From CAZWCX01 sp964632945 (lineage in GTDB: Bacteria; Planctomycetota; MHYJ01; WSZJ01; CAZWCX01), in contig CAZWCX010000044.1 in assembly GCA_964632945.1 (NCBI GenBank), forward strand, positions 1-50,640: a stretch of 50,640 nt of DNA, given 5' to 3'. Of the stretch, positions 1 to 9,200 are shown one piece after another. The translations under genes and the position numbers were made by a program. The notes below the pieces were generated by a model. That model was not told the origin of the DNA. It saw nothing but the letters and a program-made list of their open reading frames with translations, and made no database searches. The number at the start of each line of letters is the position of its first letter. Within the stretch, counting starts at the first letter, position 1.

Positions 1-33
1 ACAGCGAAGCTGGTCGCGAATAATCCGGGCTAG
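1..33 (+). CDS. possible C-terminal tail of an upstream gene (partial)
   Basis: Reading from base 1, ten sense codons (ending V-A-N-N-P-G) are followed by a TAG stop at 31-33. This could be the end of a plus-strand gene that begins outside the window. Only ten codons are visible, so neither the frame nor the function can be confirmed; it may be chance. The bases from 34 to 196 contain no convincing gene. Confidence 0.2.
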   Translation, partial: TAKLVANNPG

Positions 34-196
34 GCGCGGACGGCGATCCGGCGATGGTTCGCGGGCTCCGGTGCAGCCGGGGCCCGCGCCGTCGCCTACC
101 CCGCCTTCGCCCGCTCCGCCCGCGCAGCGGACCGTGTCGGCCGGCGAGGAGGGCCGTGCGGCCCGGGCGGATCGCTCGCACCGACAGAGACCGGGA

Positions 197-1378
197 TCAG
201 CGGTGGCGACGCGGGCGTCGCCGCCGCGCGGAAACCGGTCGCCGTGGCGCCCCGCTGCGGCTGTCTTCCTCCGGCGGATCCGCCTCCAGCACTTCGTCCG
301 GAAGCGGCTCCATCAGGACCGGCTCGCTTTCCATCGGCATCCCGTCCGGCGGCAGGTCTCCTTCCAGCACGGCGCCCCCGCGAATGGCCGCCGTCTCCCG
401 GGACTCCAGATCCTCCGCGAGCGCGTCGAGAGCGACCGTGCCGGGAGGCAGCGCGGGGGGGGCGTCGGGTCGCGCCTTGGCTGCGGCCACGAGGGCTTCG
501 AGCCGGTCGAGCGGGGCCACTCCGCGGGCGGCGATCACCTCCCCGAGCTTGCGCTGCAGACCCAACTCCTGCATCACGCCCAGGACCCGGCGGGACTCAT
601 CCACCTGGTCCAGCGGGATCCAGCCGAGCTGGACGAGTTCGGCGATCTGCCGGTCCTGCTCCCGGCTGGTGCTCAGGGGGAGGATCCGGTGCGCCGGCTC
701 CTCGGGACACTGGGCGCGCACGAGATCGACCAGGGTCTGCAGCGGCTCCGGTTGCAGCTTCCCGAGGGCGAGCAGGATCTCCCCCACGGGCCGTCCGAGG
801 CGCGTGCGCGCGCAGAGCTTGCGCTGGACGGCGATGGCGGCCTGCAGGTCCTTCGGGGGAGCCGCGCGCGAGGATGCGGCGACCGTGCAGAAGACGAGAT
901 CGGCCCGGGAGAAGACGGCGGCATCCGGGGCGCGCAGGTGGTCGAAGAGCGCCACCGCCACCTCCGGAAGCAATCGCCGCGTCTCGATCAGGATCTCGAG
1001 CGGGCGCTTGTCGAAGCCGATCGATTTCACCTTTCCCTGCAACGCGCGGACTTCCGCCGAGTCCTGGATGGAGATCAGGCCGGCCTGCAGCGCGGCCTCC
1101 GGAATGCGCGGTTCCTCCTGCGGCGGCGACTGCGTGAGCCACCGGATCTGCTCGGCCAGGAGCGCGCGCTTCTTGTCGTTCATCGGGAGGTCGAGAATCG
1201 TCTTCGTCGCGGCCGGGTCGATGATCCCGCGTTCGCGCAGGACCCGCGCGAGCGGCACGCGCAGTCCCAGGGCCAGGACCGAGTCGACGACCTGGAGGGC
1301 ATCCTCGAGCGTCCCGGCGGGCAGCACTTCGTGCTTGGCGAGCATGGCGGAGAAGGCCAGGTCGGACTGGAGCGCCAT
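197..1378 (-). CDS. repeat protein with GspE-N/MshEN-like helical units
   Basis: The product has 393 residues, is soluble, and has no signal peptide or membrane segment. ATG 1378 (M-A-L-Q-S-D) is preferred, with GGAGG about 10 bases upstream; a longer open frame reaches 1525 but its extra residues look like non-coding translation. The protein repeats a pattern of a Leu/Val-rich helix, a Gly, then a second helix. Examples are ARVLRERGIIDPAATKTI near residue 40 and GEILLALGKLQPEPLQTLV near residue 195. This is the pattern of the N-terminal domain of GspE/PilB/MshE ATPases, which in MshE binds c-di-GMP, but no Walker ATPase follows. The tail is acidic, then strongly Arg-rich. The resemblance comes from pattern reading; the function is unknown. 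It is divergent from the SDR gene. Confidence 0.75.
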   Translation of the reverse strand: MALQSDLAFSAMLAKHEVLPAGTLEDALQVVDSVLALGLRVPLARVLRERGIIDPAATKTILDLPMNDKKRALLAEQIRWLTQSPPQEEPRIPEAALQAGLISIQDSAEVRALQGKVKSIGFDKRPLEILIETRRLLPEVAVALFDHLRAPDAAVFSRADLVFCTVAASSRAAPPKDLQAAIAVQRKLCARTRLGRPVGEILLALGKLQPEPLQTLVDLVRAQCPEEPAHRILPLSTSREQDRQIAELVQLGWIPLDQVDESRRVLGVMQELGLQRKLGEVIAARGVAPLDRLEALVAAAKARPDAPPALPPGTVALDALAEDLESRETAAIRGGAVLEGDLPPDGMPMESEPVLMEPLPDEVLEADPPEEDSRSGAPRRPVSARRRRPRRHR

Positions 1379-1435
1379 TGCGTCATCGCCTCCGTGCGGA
1401 TGGTCACGCGGGTCCCGGGGGTCGACCCTGGAAGG

Positions 1436-1464
1436 AGGATACCGTGAGACCGACCGAACCGCAA
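1436..1464 (-). promoter_or_regulatory. candidate sigma-70-type promoter for the repeat-protein gene
   Basis: On the minus strand TTGCGG (1464-1459) and TATCCT (1441-1436) are separated by exactly 17 bases, about 60 bases before the ATG at 1378. Each box has 3-4 of 6 consensus bases. It closely resembles the box pair before the glycosyltransferase gene at 15777-15805. Confidence 0.35.
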
Positions 1465-1593
1465 TGAGTGGAACGTGGGTCGGGCCCCGCGGAGGGGGAT
1501 CCGATCCGCTGGCGCGCGCTTCCACGGGCGGATATGCTGGCGGTGGGCGATCCGACGGAGGTGCAACCGCACGGGATGCGAAAGGGGGGCGGC

Positions 1594-2466
1594 ATGGGAG
1601 ATCTGCAAGGGCGGCGCGCGCTGGTGACCGGGGCCTCCAGCGGCCTGGGCGCCGATTTCGCCCGCATCCTGGCGGAGCGCGGCGCTTCGCTGGTGTTGGT
1701 GGCCCGCCGCGAGGACCGGCTGCGCGCGCTCGCGCAGGAGATCGAAGACCGCCACCGGACCGGCGTCGAGGTGATGCCCCTCGACTTGTACGATGAGAAC
1801 GCCCCCCGGCGGTTGTACGCAGACCTCCAATCCCGGGGGCTGGCGATCGACGTGCTGGTCAACAATGCCGGTCACGGGCTCTACGGCGAGTTCCTGGAAA
1901 TCCCCTGGGAGCGGGAACGCCAGATGCTCCAGGTCGACATCGTTGCGCTGACCCACCTGACGAAACTGTTCCTGCCCGACATGGTGGCGCGCAACTTCGG
2001 CCACGTGCTGCAGGTCGCCTCCATCGGCGCGTACCAGCCCTGTCCGACGTACGCCTCCTACGCGGCGGCGAAGGCGTATGTGCTCCACTTCGGTGAGGCC
2101 CTGGCGCACGAGCTCCGGCACACGAAGGTGCGCGTGACGGTGCTTTCCCCGGGATACACGGAAACCGAATTCCTGCAGGTCTCGGGGCAGCGCAAGACGC
2201 TCTATCAGAAGATGCTCGCCATGGGCAGCCGCGAGGTGGCCGAGATCGGCATCCGCGCCATGCTCAAGGGCAAGCCGAGTCTCGTGGCGGGGTGGATGAA
2301 CGGACTGGCCGCCTGGTCCATTCGCCTGACCCCGAGACGGATGGCGACCGCGGTGGCGGCGTGGACGATGCGACAGGACCAGGCGGCGACCGGCGCGGCG
2401 CCCCCCGTTGCCGTGCCGGGTCGTAAGGAGCCTCCCACGGACCCTGCATCCGGAGCGAAACCATGA
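1594..2466 (+). CDS. short-chain dehydrogenase/reductase (SDR family)
   Basis: A 290-residue classical SDR oxidoreductase, NAD(P)(H)-dependent and cytosolic. The cofactor motif TGASSGLG is at residues 12-19, NNAG at 90-93, and the catalytic triad fits S143, Y156 and K160 with the usual Ser-12-Tyr-3-Lys spacing. Arg38/Arg39 after the second beta strand (VARRE) suggest NADP preference (inference). ATG 1594 gives the usual short lead before the Rossmann strand; an in-frame ATG at 1576 is an alternative. The C-terminal 80 residues follow the DltE/YqjQ-like SDR pattern, where the substrate is rarely known. The stop overlaps the next ATG (ATGA at 2463-2466), so the pair is probably translationally coupled. 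Confidence 0.93.
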   Translation: MGDLQGRRALVTGASSGLGADFARILAERGASLVLVARREDRLRALAQEIEDRHRTGVEVMPLDLYDENAPRRLYADLQSRGLAIDVLVNNAGHGLYGEFLEIPWERERQMLQVDIVALTHLTKLFLPDMVARNFGHVLQVASIGAYQPCPTYASYAAAKAYVLHFGEALAHELRHTKVRVTVLSPGYTETEFLQVSGQRKTLYQKMLAMGSREVAEIGIRAMLKGKPSLVAGWMNGLAAWSIRLTPRRMATAVAAWTMRQDQAATGAAPPVAVPGRKEPPTDPASGAKP

Positions 2467-2870
2467 ACGAGCCCAACCCGTTCGCAAGGCCCAATCAACA
2501 CTGGATCGACCGTGCGATCCAGGCGGCGCACGACGCAGGCGCCTTCGAGAACCTGCCGACCATGGGCAAGCCGATCCCCGGGATGGGGGAGGTCGACGAC
2601 GAGAATTGGTGGTTGAAGGCATACCTGAAACGCGAGGGTCTGTCGGTCGGTCCACCCTCTCTGGAGATCCGCCGCGTGGTCGAACGCGGGCTGGATGAGA
2701 TCGACGGGATGGACCGGGAGGATCGCGTGCGCGCCAAGGTCGACGAGTTGAACGAGAAGATCCGCCGGTCGGCCGGGGCGACGGTGCATGGGCCCGCTTC
2801 GACCACGCGCCCGCTCGACACGGACGAGGTGGTCGCGCGCTGGAGGTCGAGGAGGAGCGGTCCGCGTTGA
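2463..2870 (+). CDS. DUF1992 (DnaJ homologue subfamily C member 28-type) protein
   Basis: 135 residues, soluble. The N-terminal 70 residues carry the DUF1992 signature: an initial helix (IDRAIQAAHDAGAFENLP), then G-K-P-I-P, then an NWWLKAYLKREGL segment. The family occurs alone in bacteria and on DnaJ-like proteins in eukaryotes; its molecular function is not established. GGAG lies nine bases before ATG 2463, and the start overlaps the SDR stop. The stop (TGA 2868-2870) in turn overlaps a TTG start of the next small gene. The co-transcription is read from the sequence; any functional link to the SDR is inference. Confidence 0.88.
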   Translation: MNEPNPFARPNQHWIDRAIQAAHDAGAFENLPTMGKPIPGMGEVDDENWWLKAYLKREGLSVGPPSLEIRRVVERGLDEIDGMDREDRVRAKVDELNEKIRRSAGATVHGPASTTRPLDTDEVVARWRSRRSGPR

Positions 2871-3094
2871 GCTGTCCCCACGGTCATCGGGATGTCGGGG
2901 TCACCGCCGGCGTCTGCCCGGCCTGCCGCGGGGTGATTCCCGGCGGGGGGGCGACCGACGACCCCGCGGGGGTCTCTCCACGTGGAGCGCCTGCCGATCC
3001 GTCCGCCTCGCGGGCCCGGGGATGTCTGGGCGCGCTGGCGGCGGGGTTGTGGATCGGCGCGGTCGTGTTCCGGCATGCCCTGGGCCGCGGATGA
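2867..3094 (+). CDS. small zinc-ribbon membrane peptide
   Basis: A 75-residue frame starting at TTG 2867, which overlaps the preceding stop as TTGA. GGAGGAG (2851-2857) lies nine bases upstream, which decides this start. The first 20 residues contain CPHGH and CPACRG, together four possible zinc ligands (C3, H5 or H7, C17, C20). The last 25 residues form one hydrophobic segment (ALAAGLWIGAVVF), so the likely topology is a cytosolic zinc knuckle anchored by a C-terminal helix. The gene is short and starts at a rare codon, so some doubt remains. It is the third member of the SDR-DUF1992 operon. Confidence 0.55.
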   Translation: MSCPHGHRDVGVTAGVCPACRGVIPGGGATDDPAGVSPRGAPADPSASRARGCLGALAAGLWIGAVVFRHALGRG

Positions 3095-3135
3095 GGCGAA
3101 GGGCGGCGAGCGGAGTGCGCCCGACCCCCTTCGCC
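3095..3135. terminator. inverted repeat at a convergent gene junction
   Basis: GGCGAAGGG (3095-3103) pairs perfectly with CCCTTCGCC (3127-3135), starting one base after the zinc-ribbon stop codon. No U tract follows, so it is at best a hairpin-type transcription barrier between the operon on the left and the giant minus-strand gene ending at 3257. Confidence 0.35.
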
Positions 3136-3256
3136 CGCAGGCGTGTCGGATCCGTTCGAGGTCGTCGACCGGGTTGAGCGTCGTCGGATCCTTCGCGCCG
3201 GCACGCCCGCGGCGAGCGGCCCGATCGGCCGTCCCGCCGCGTCGGCGCGGGAGCGA

Positions 3257-6200
3257 TCACTTCCAGTTGTCCACGGCGCAGCCGGCCTCTCCCTGGTTCT
3301 TCTGCGCCTCCTGGATCTTCTGCAATTTCTGCCGGTTCATTCCGTTCCAGGCATCATTGTCCCCGCGGACGTTGGAGAACAGGTCGACGGAGCCCGCCTG
3401 TCCCGCCTGGCCGCTCTTGAACTTGTTTTGCGCGACCTGCAATGGGGTGCGGCCGCGATGGAATGCATACTCGTTTTCCTTGCTGACGATCACGGTCGCC
3501 CGGCCCCGCACGTCGTCGCAGACGAAGACGCCCCGCAGGTCGGTGTAGCCGGAGCGGATCCGACCGTCGGCCTCGCCGACCACCTTGACGTGGGCGCGCA
3601 CCGCGGGCTTCCCGGACGGAACCTCCTGCACGTTCACCCGCACCCGTCCGCTCTCGGCGTCGACTTCGACCTGGGACGCCAGGGCGCTGACGAGGACCAT
3701 TCCGGAGGCGTCCCCTTCGGGTCCCTTCGCCACGATCAGATACGCGCCGGTCTGCGTGATCGGGAGATCGATCTCTTTTTCGACCTCGGTGATCTCCAGG
3801 CCCGGACCGAGTTCCACTTCGCGGCGGAAGAGGGGATCGATGCCCGCCAGCTGGATTCCCGCGATCCGGTCGAGGTTTTTCCGGATCAGATAGAGTTTCA
3901 TCAGGTCCACGGCGTAGGCCACGATCTCCACCTTCGGCGTGTTCCGGTACTTGATCTTCACCTTGACCGGCTCCTGAACGCGGAACGTGGTCACTTCGGG
4001 AAGCGAGAGGGTTTTGGAGGTGTAGTGCTGGATGGAGTCGAGGGCGTCGATGAGTCGGTCCTTGACCTTCTCGTATTCGGCGATCGCCTCCTTGGGCTTG
4101 CCCATGGATTCGTACACCTGGCCGACGATGAACGTCGCAAACCCCTTGTTCTCGCTTTCCACGGGGACGCCGTCCCCGGACGGGCCCGGGAACTTCTCGG
4201 CGGCGACGCGACGGCAGAGTTCGAGCGCGAGGTCAAGTTTCTCCAGGCGGAACGCCGCGTATCCGCGCAGGTAGAGGTAGTTGTCGAGGAACGAACTCCG
4301 CGGATGGCGGGCGCCCATGCGTTCGCACAGGTCGAGAACCCGTTCGGTTTCGCCGAGGTCGAAGTATGCCACCGCGAGGGAGAAGCCGGCGCCGTCGGTG
4401 CTCGGGTTCTCCGGGTAGAGCGCGAGGAACTCCTGAAGCCGCGCCCGCGCGCGCCGGATCAGATCTTCGCCCTTGACCTTCTTTTCGATCAGCTCCGGGA
4501 CGGTGCGCACCCGGTCGGCCTGCTGGTAGAGCCATTGGGCCAGGGACAGGTGCGCCGTCTCCCCCGTGGGGAGATCGGGGAAGCGCTGGTGAAGTTGGGT
4601 CAGGAAGTCGATCGAGCCGAGGAACTCGCCCTGGGTTTCGAGGTCCGCGCCGACGACGCTGTCGCGCGCGAAGAGGGTCTCGGCCAGCGCGCGGAAGACC
4701 TGCAGCGCGCGCTCGGGTTCGCCGAGGACCGCGTACGACTGACCGATGTGGAGGGTGGTGTCGAAGGGCAGGATCACCTCCGGGAAGCGCTCGCGCAGGA
4801 TTTCCGAGAAGCGGACGATCTCCTTGCACGTTTCCGCATCCGGTCGTCGCCCGCCCGAGCGGTCGGCGACGGCGACGAGGAGCCGCATTCGGGCGACCTC
4901 GCGCAGCGTGGCGTCGTTGACGTTCCACTGGGAGAGGAGTTCGTCGAAGAGGGTGCGCGCCGCGTCGTGCTCCCCCTTGTCGAAACGGCCGCGACCGAGG
5001 GCATAGAGCTCGTCGGGCGTCATCCGGAAGGGATCGGCGGACTTGCCGTCGCGCGGGAGGACGGTGAGGGCGCTCTCTTCGCCGGTGGAGCTTCGTTCCG
5101 GCCGGTAGAGGGACCAGACGCGGGCGGGACGCACTCGGTAGTCGCCGGGCAGGGAGCCGGCGAGCCGGTACTGGATGGTGGTCCGGTCGCGGCGTTCGCC
5201 GAGATAGAAGACCAGGCGCCCGTTGCGGATCTCGAGCGCGTCGAAGCCGCCGGTCACGGAGCCCGGGAGGACGGCCGCGCCGGCCGGGAGGAACTCTTCC
5301 AGCACGAGATACCCTTCGGTGGTCCGCAGACGGTCGATTCTGAGAGTGACGGCGGCGAAGCGTCCGGCGGGGAGCTGGGTCACCGGATTGGCGAACGTCG
5401 TGTGACTGCCGGAGATCACGCGGTATCCGCGGGCGATCTCCACTCCGTCGAGGACGAGCGGGGCGGGATCGATCTGCCGGTGGACGCTCACGAACCGGTT
5501 GCGGGCCTCCGGGTCGAGGCCGCGGGTCAGACCCGAAAGGACGGCGGAGTAGGAATAGCGGCCGTTCCCCTCGAGGTCGAACTCGATCCGGTTGCGGCCG
5601 GCGGTGAGCGCCTCGGAGGGGACGTCGATGACGGTCGTCCCCGCGGAGCCGCGGACGTCGAGCTTGCGGATGGAGCGGTCGTTGACGCGGATGTCGAGGG
5701 TGTACCGCTGGGCGACCTGCGCCGAGCCGGCGAGGTGCCGGGCCAGCGCGGCGGCGGCCGCGGCCGTTCCCTTGGCGGTCGCCCAGCGCGCTCCCCAGCG
5801 GCGCGCGAGCAAGGCATCGATCCACGCGCCGATCTTCGCTGACTTGGGCCGGGCGGCCTGGAGCGCCTGGAGGGCGAGGGCCAGCGTTTCGACCTCGTCG
5901 TCGATCCAGAGGCACACCTTGGCATCGCGATCCACGGAGTGGGCGATTGCGGCGGTCGGGTCGCGCTGCTCCACGACCTCGGCGATTTCCGCGGCCAGTT
6001 CCGGCCGGCCGATCCGGTGGAAGGTGAGCGCCAGGCGGGCCAGGCTGTAGGTGGACAGGCGGTTGCGTTCCCGGTAGAGCCGATTGACGAAGGCAAAGTC
6101 GGCTTGCCCCTCCTGCGCGAGCGTATGGAGGAGGATCGCGCGCGAATCTTCGGAGAGGTTCTTCGTCATCGCGGTCCGCAGGAATCCCAGGGCCGCGGGG

Positions 6201-9200
6201 AGGGTTCGCTGGGGCAGGGGGAAGCCCTTGCGCTTCAGGCCCGACAGGAAGCGCGCGGCCTCGGCGGAGGCGTGCGGCTCGCTTTCCTTCTGATTGCGAG
6301 CCTCGGCGGTCCAGGACCACCCGCCGTCGTCGTTTTGGGTGACGGCCAACCGTTCGACGAGGGCGGCGAGTCGCGCCTCCAGCCGGCGCCGGTCTCCGGC
6401 TCCGCCGGTCGACGCGGCGTCCAGATAGTCGAGCACGGCCAGGAGGGTCAGTCCTTCGCTGGCGGCCGAACCCCGCGGCAGGGGCGCGCGGCAGGAGGCG
6501 AGAGCGGGGTCGTCGTCGAGGCCCGCGAGGTCGAGCAGGGTCCGGTCCGCCGAGGCGCCGAGGACGATGCGCAGGGATCGGCGGACGTAGTCTTGCTCCG
6601 GAAGTTCGAGAGTTTCGACCTGGTCCATCGAGTGGATGCCCCCCGCGCCGCGGCGGATCTCGGCGCCCCAAGGCTCGACCGGAACGGCGCGCGCGATGCG
6701 ATCCGCGGCCTCGCCGGCGATCCCGGCGAGGAGGAATCTTGCCTCGCGGGCGTCGCCCGTGGCGGCGCCGTCCGGGACGTCGAGAGCGAACTCCACTTCG
6801 GCGCTCCCCCGCGCGGGCACCTCCGCCTTCGCGGTCCGCTCGATCGCGTGGGTGCCGATCTCGGCCCGGAGCGTCAGTTCCACGCTTTGGGCGCGGTCGC
6901 TGGCGTTGACGACCCGCGCCTGGACGCGCGGGCGGTCGCCTTCGACCAGGACTTCGGGGAGCTTGAGGTCCACGAAGAAGTCCTTGCGCGCGGCGAGGGC
7001 CGCGGTGCCCTTGCCGACGCGCGTTTCGCGTGAGGCGCCGTACGCCGTGAGCCGCCAGTGGGTCGTGTTGTCGGGGAGTCGCAGGGTGACCGTGGCCTTG
7101 CCGTTCGCGTCCGTCACGATCGACGGGTTCCAATAGCCGGTGTCGGGAAAGTGGGCGCGCAGGAGGGCCGCCACGGGTCCGGGGCCCGCGAAGACGCGGC
7201 CGGCCCCCGGGCCGAAGGCGATGAAACGTCCGGGACGCCCATTCTCGCCGAGCCGGATCTGCGGACCGGGGAAGTCGAGCCCCAGCGGGTACAGTGCATG
7301 ATCCTGCAGTTGCACGAAGCGGCCTTCGATCGTGAGCTGGCGCCGGGTCTGAACACGGTTCGACCGATAGGTGACGTCGGTGCCGTCCGACTGCATCTGA
7401 TCCAGGTAGAAGACCTGCGCATCGTCGATGTTTGCCTGCTGCGCGAGCGCCAGGTCGTTGACGTCGTAGGCATCCGTCTGCTGTCCCGCGGCGTTCGACG
7501 CGAACCCCGCGAGGTCGGGATTGCGATGGGTCCCTCGGCCGCCGGCCCGCGCCACCTCCCGGCGGGCGAGATCGCGCAGGCGCTCGAACTCGCGCTCGCG
7601 CTCCCGCAATTCCTCGATCCGGCGCAGTTCCTCGAACAATTCCGGCACCGCGGCGACGGTGCGCGCGTCGTACCGCCAGATGCAGGAGGTGGCCGTGGCC
7701 ACCTGCACCGAGCGCCGCTGGCCATAGAAGAAGTCGGTGATCGAAGTCAGCGTGTCCGGAGCGACCGCCAGCAGGCCTTCATCCACCATCGCCAGCGAGA
7801 CCTCCGCGCTCACCGGACGTCCGAGGGGGTCGGTCGTCTCGACCGTCACGGCGACCTCTTCCCCGGGCGCGGCGGTCTCCCGGGCGGGCGTCAGCTTGAT
7901 CGTCAGGCCCCGGGCGACCAGAAATTCCTTCGCGGCCGTATGGAACCGGTTCCCTTCCATCATGGAGACCGCCAAGGCGAAGTTCGGGGCGAGTTCGTCC
8001 GTCATCCGCACGGACAGGGCCGATTCCCCCTGCGCGAGATCGACGATCTCGTACCGGTAGATCCGTTCCCCCTCGTAGGTCACGAGGGCGAGTCCGCGGG
8101 CCGCGCGATTGAGCACGCGCACCTTCGGCTCCTCACCCACCTTGAACTCGTCGTGGTCCGCGAGCAGGCGGAGCTTCACCGTGTCCTCATCGCCGGAGAT
8201 GTAGATCTCGCGGACGGCGACGACGGCATGGCCGAACCGGTCGGTGCCGCGCGCGCGCAGGAGGTAGCGACCGCCCTTGTCCAGCGAGATCGACACCGCC
8301 GTCCGCCCGGTCTCCGAAGGGATCGGCGCCGGCAGGGAACGCACTTCGACTTCCACCGGCCGTCCGTTGGTCGAGTCGATGCGGATCACGGCCAGGGCCA
8401 TGTCCCCGACGGCGACGGGCTTGCCCGCCGGATCCAGCGCCCGCACGGCCGCTTCGAACGGTTCGCCCGCGAGGTAGACGCCGCGGACGGTCTCCACCGA
8501 AGCCTCGAACCCGGTCACCGAGACGAAGGCCATCGCGGCATGCGCGATACCCTCTTCGTCCATCGTCGCCTGCACCAACACCGGCTGAGACTCCGCCAGG
8601 TCGCGCGTGGGTGCTTCGAAACGGACCTCGCCGCGCGCGTCCGTCAGCGCCTCCTGAACCGGCGCGTCCCCCGCCTGCCAGCGCACCCGCCGTCCGGACG
8701 CCGGTTCCCCGGAGAAGTAGGTGGCCCGGATCCGGCCCGCCAGCGTCTCCCCGCGATAGAGAACCGCGCGATCGAGCGAGACCTGAAGACCGATCCGCTC
8801 CAGCGGGTACTCCTGGACGTCGAAGGTCCCCGCGAAGGACGGGCCGTCCTTCCGGGAGACGAGCACGCGGTACGTGCCGACGGGGGTCGCGGCGTCCAGG
8901 GCATGCGCCAATGAGAACGCCCCCGAGGAGGTGAGCTTCACCGTCGATCCCCGCAGGGCCTCGCCCGTCGGCGCGACCATCTGCACATCCCACTCCTCGC
9001 CCTCGGCGAAGACATAGGTGCCCGCTTCCACGCGCCGGAGGATCCCGCGCACGTGGACCGTGTCGCCCGGACGATAGCCGGGCCGATCGGTATACACGAA
9101 GCCGCGCGGCTCGAGCCCCCCGGCGACCGCGAGATCGCCGATCGGCATCTGGTCGGAGGCCACCGAGGCCCCGGCGCGGCCGAAGACGCGCACGTCTCCC

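Noticed and set aside
4233..7133. Open frame of 966 codons inside the giant gene
   Set aside because: It is a shifted reading of the same minus strand; only the 2664-residue frame shows signal peptide, TPR and macroglobulin patterns.
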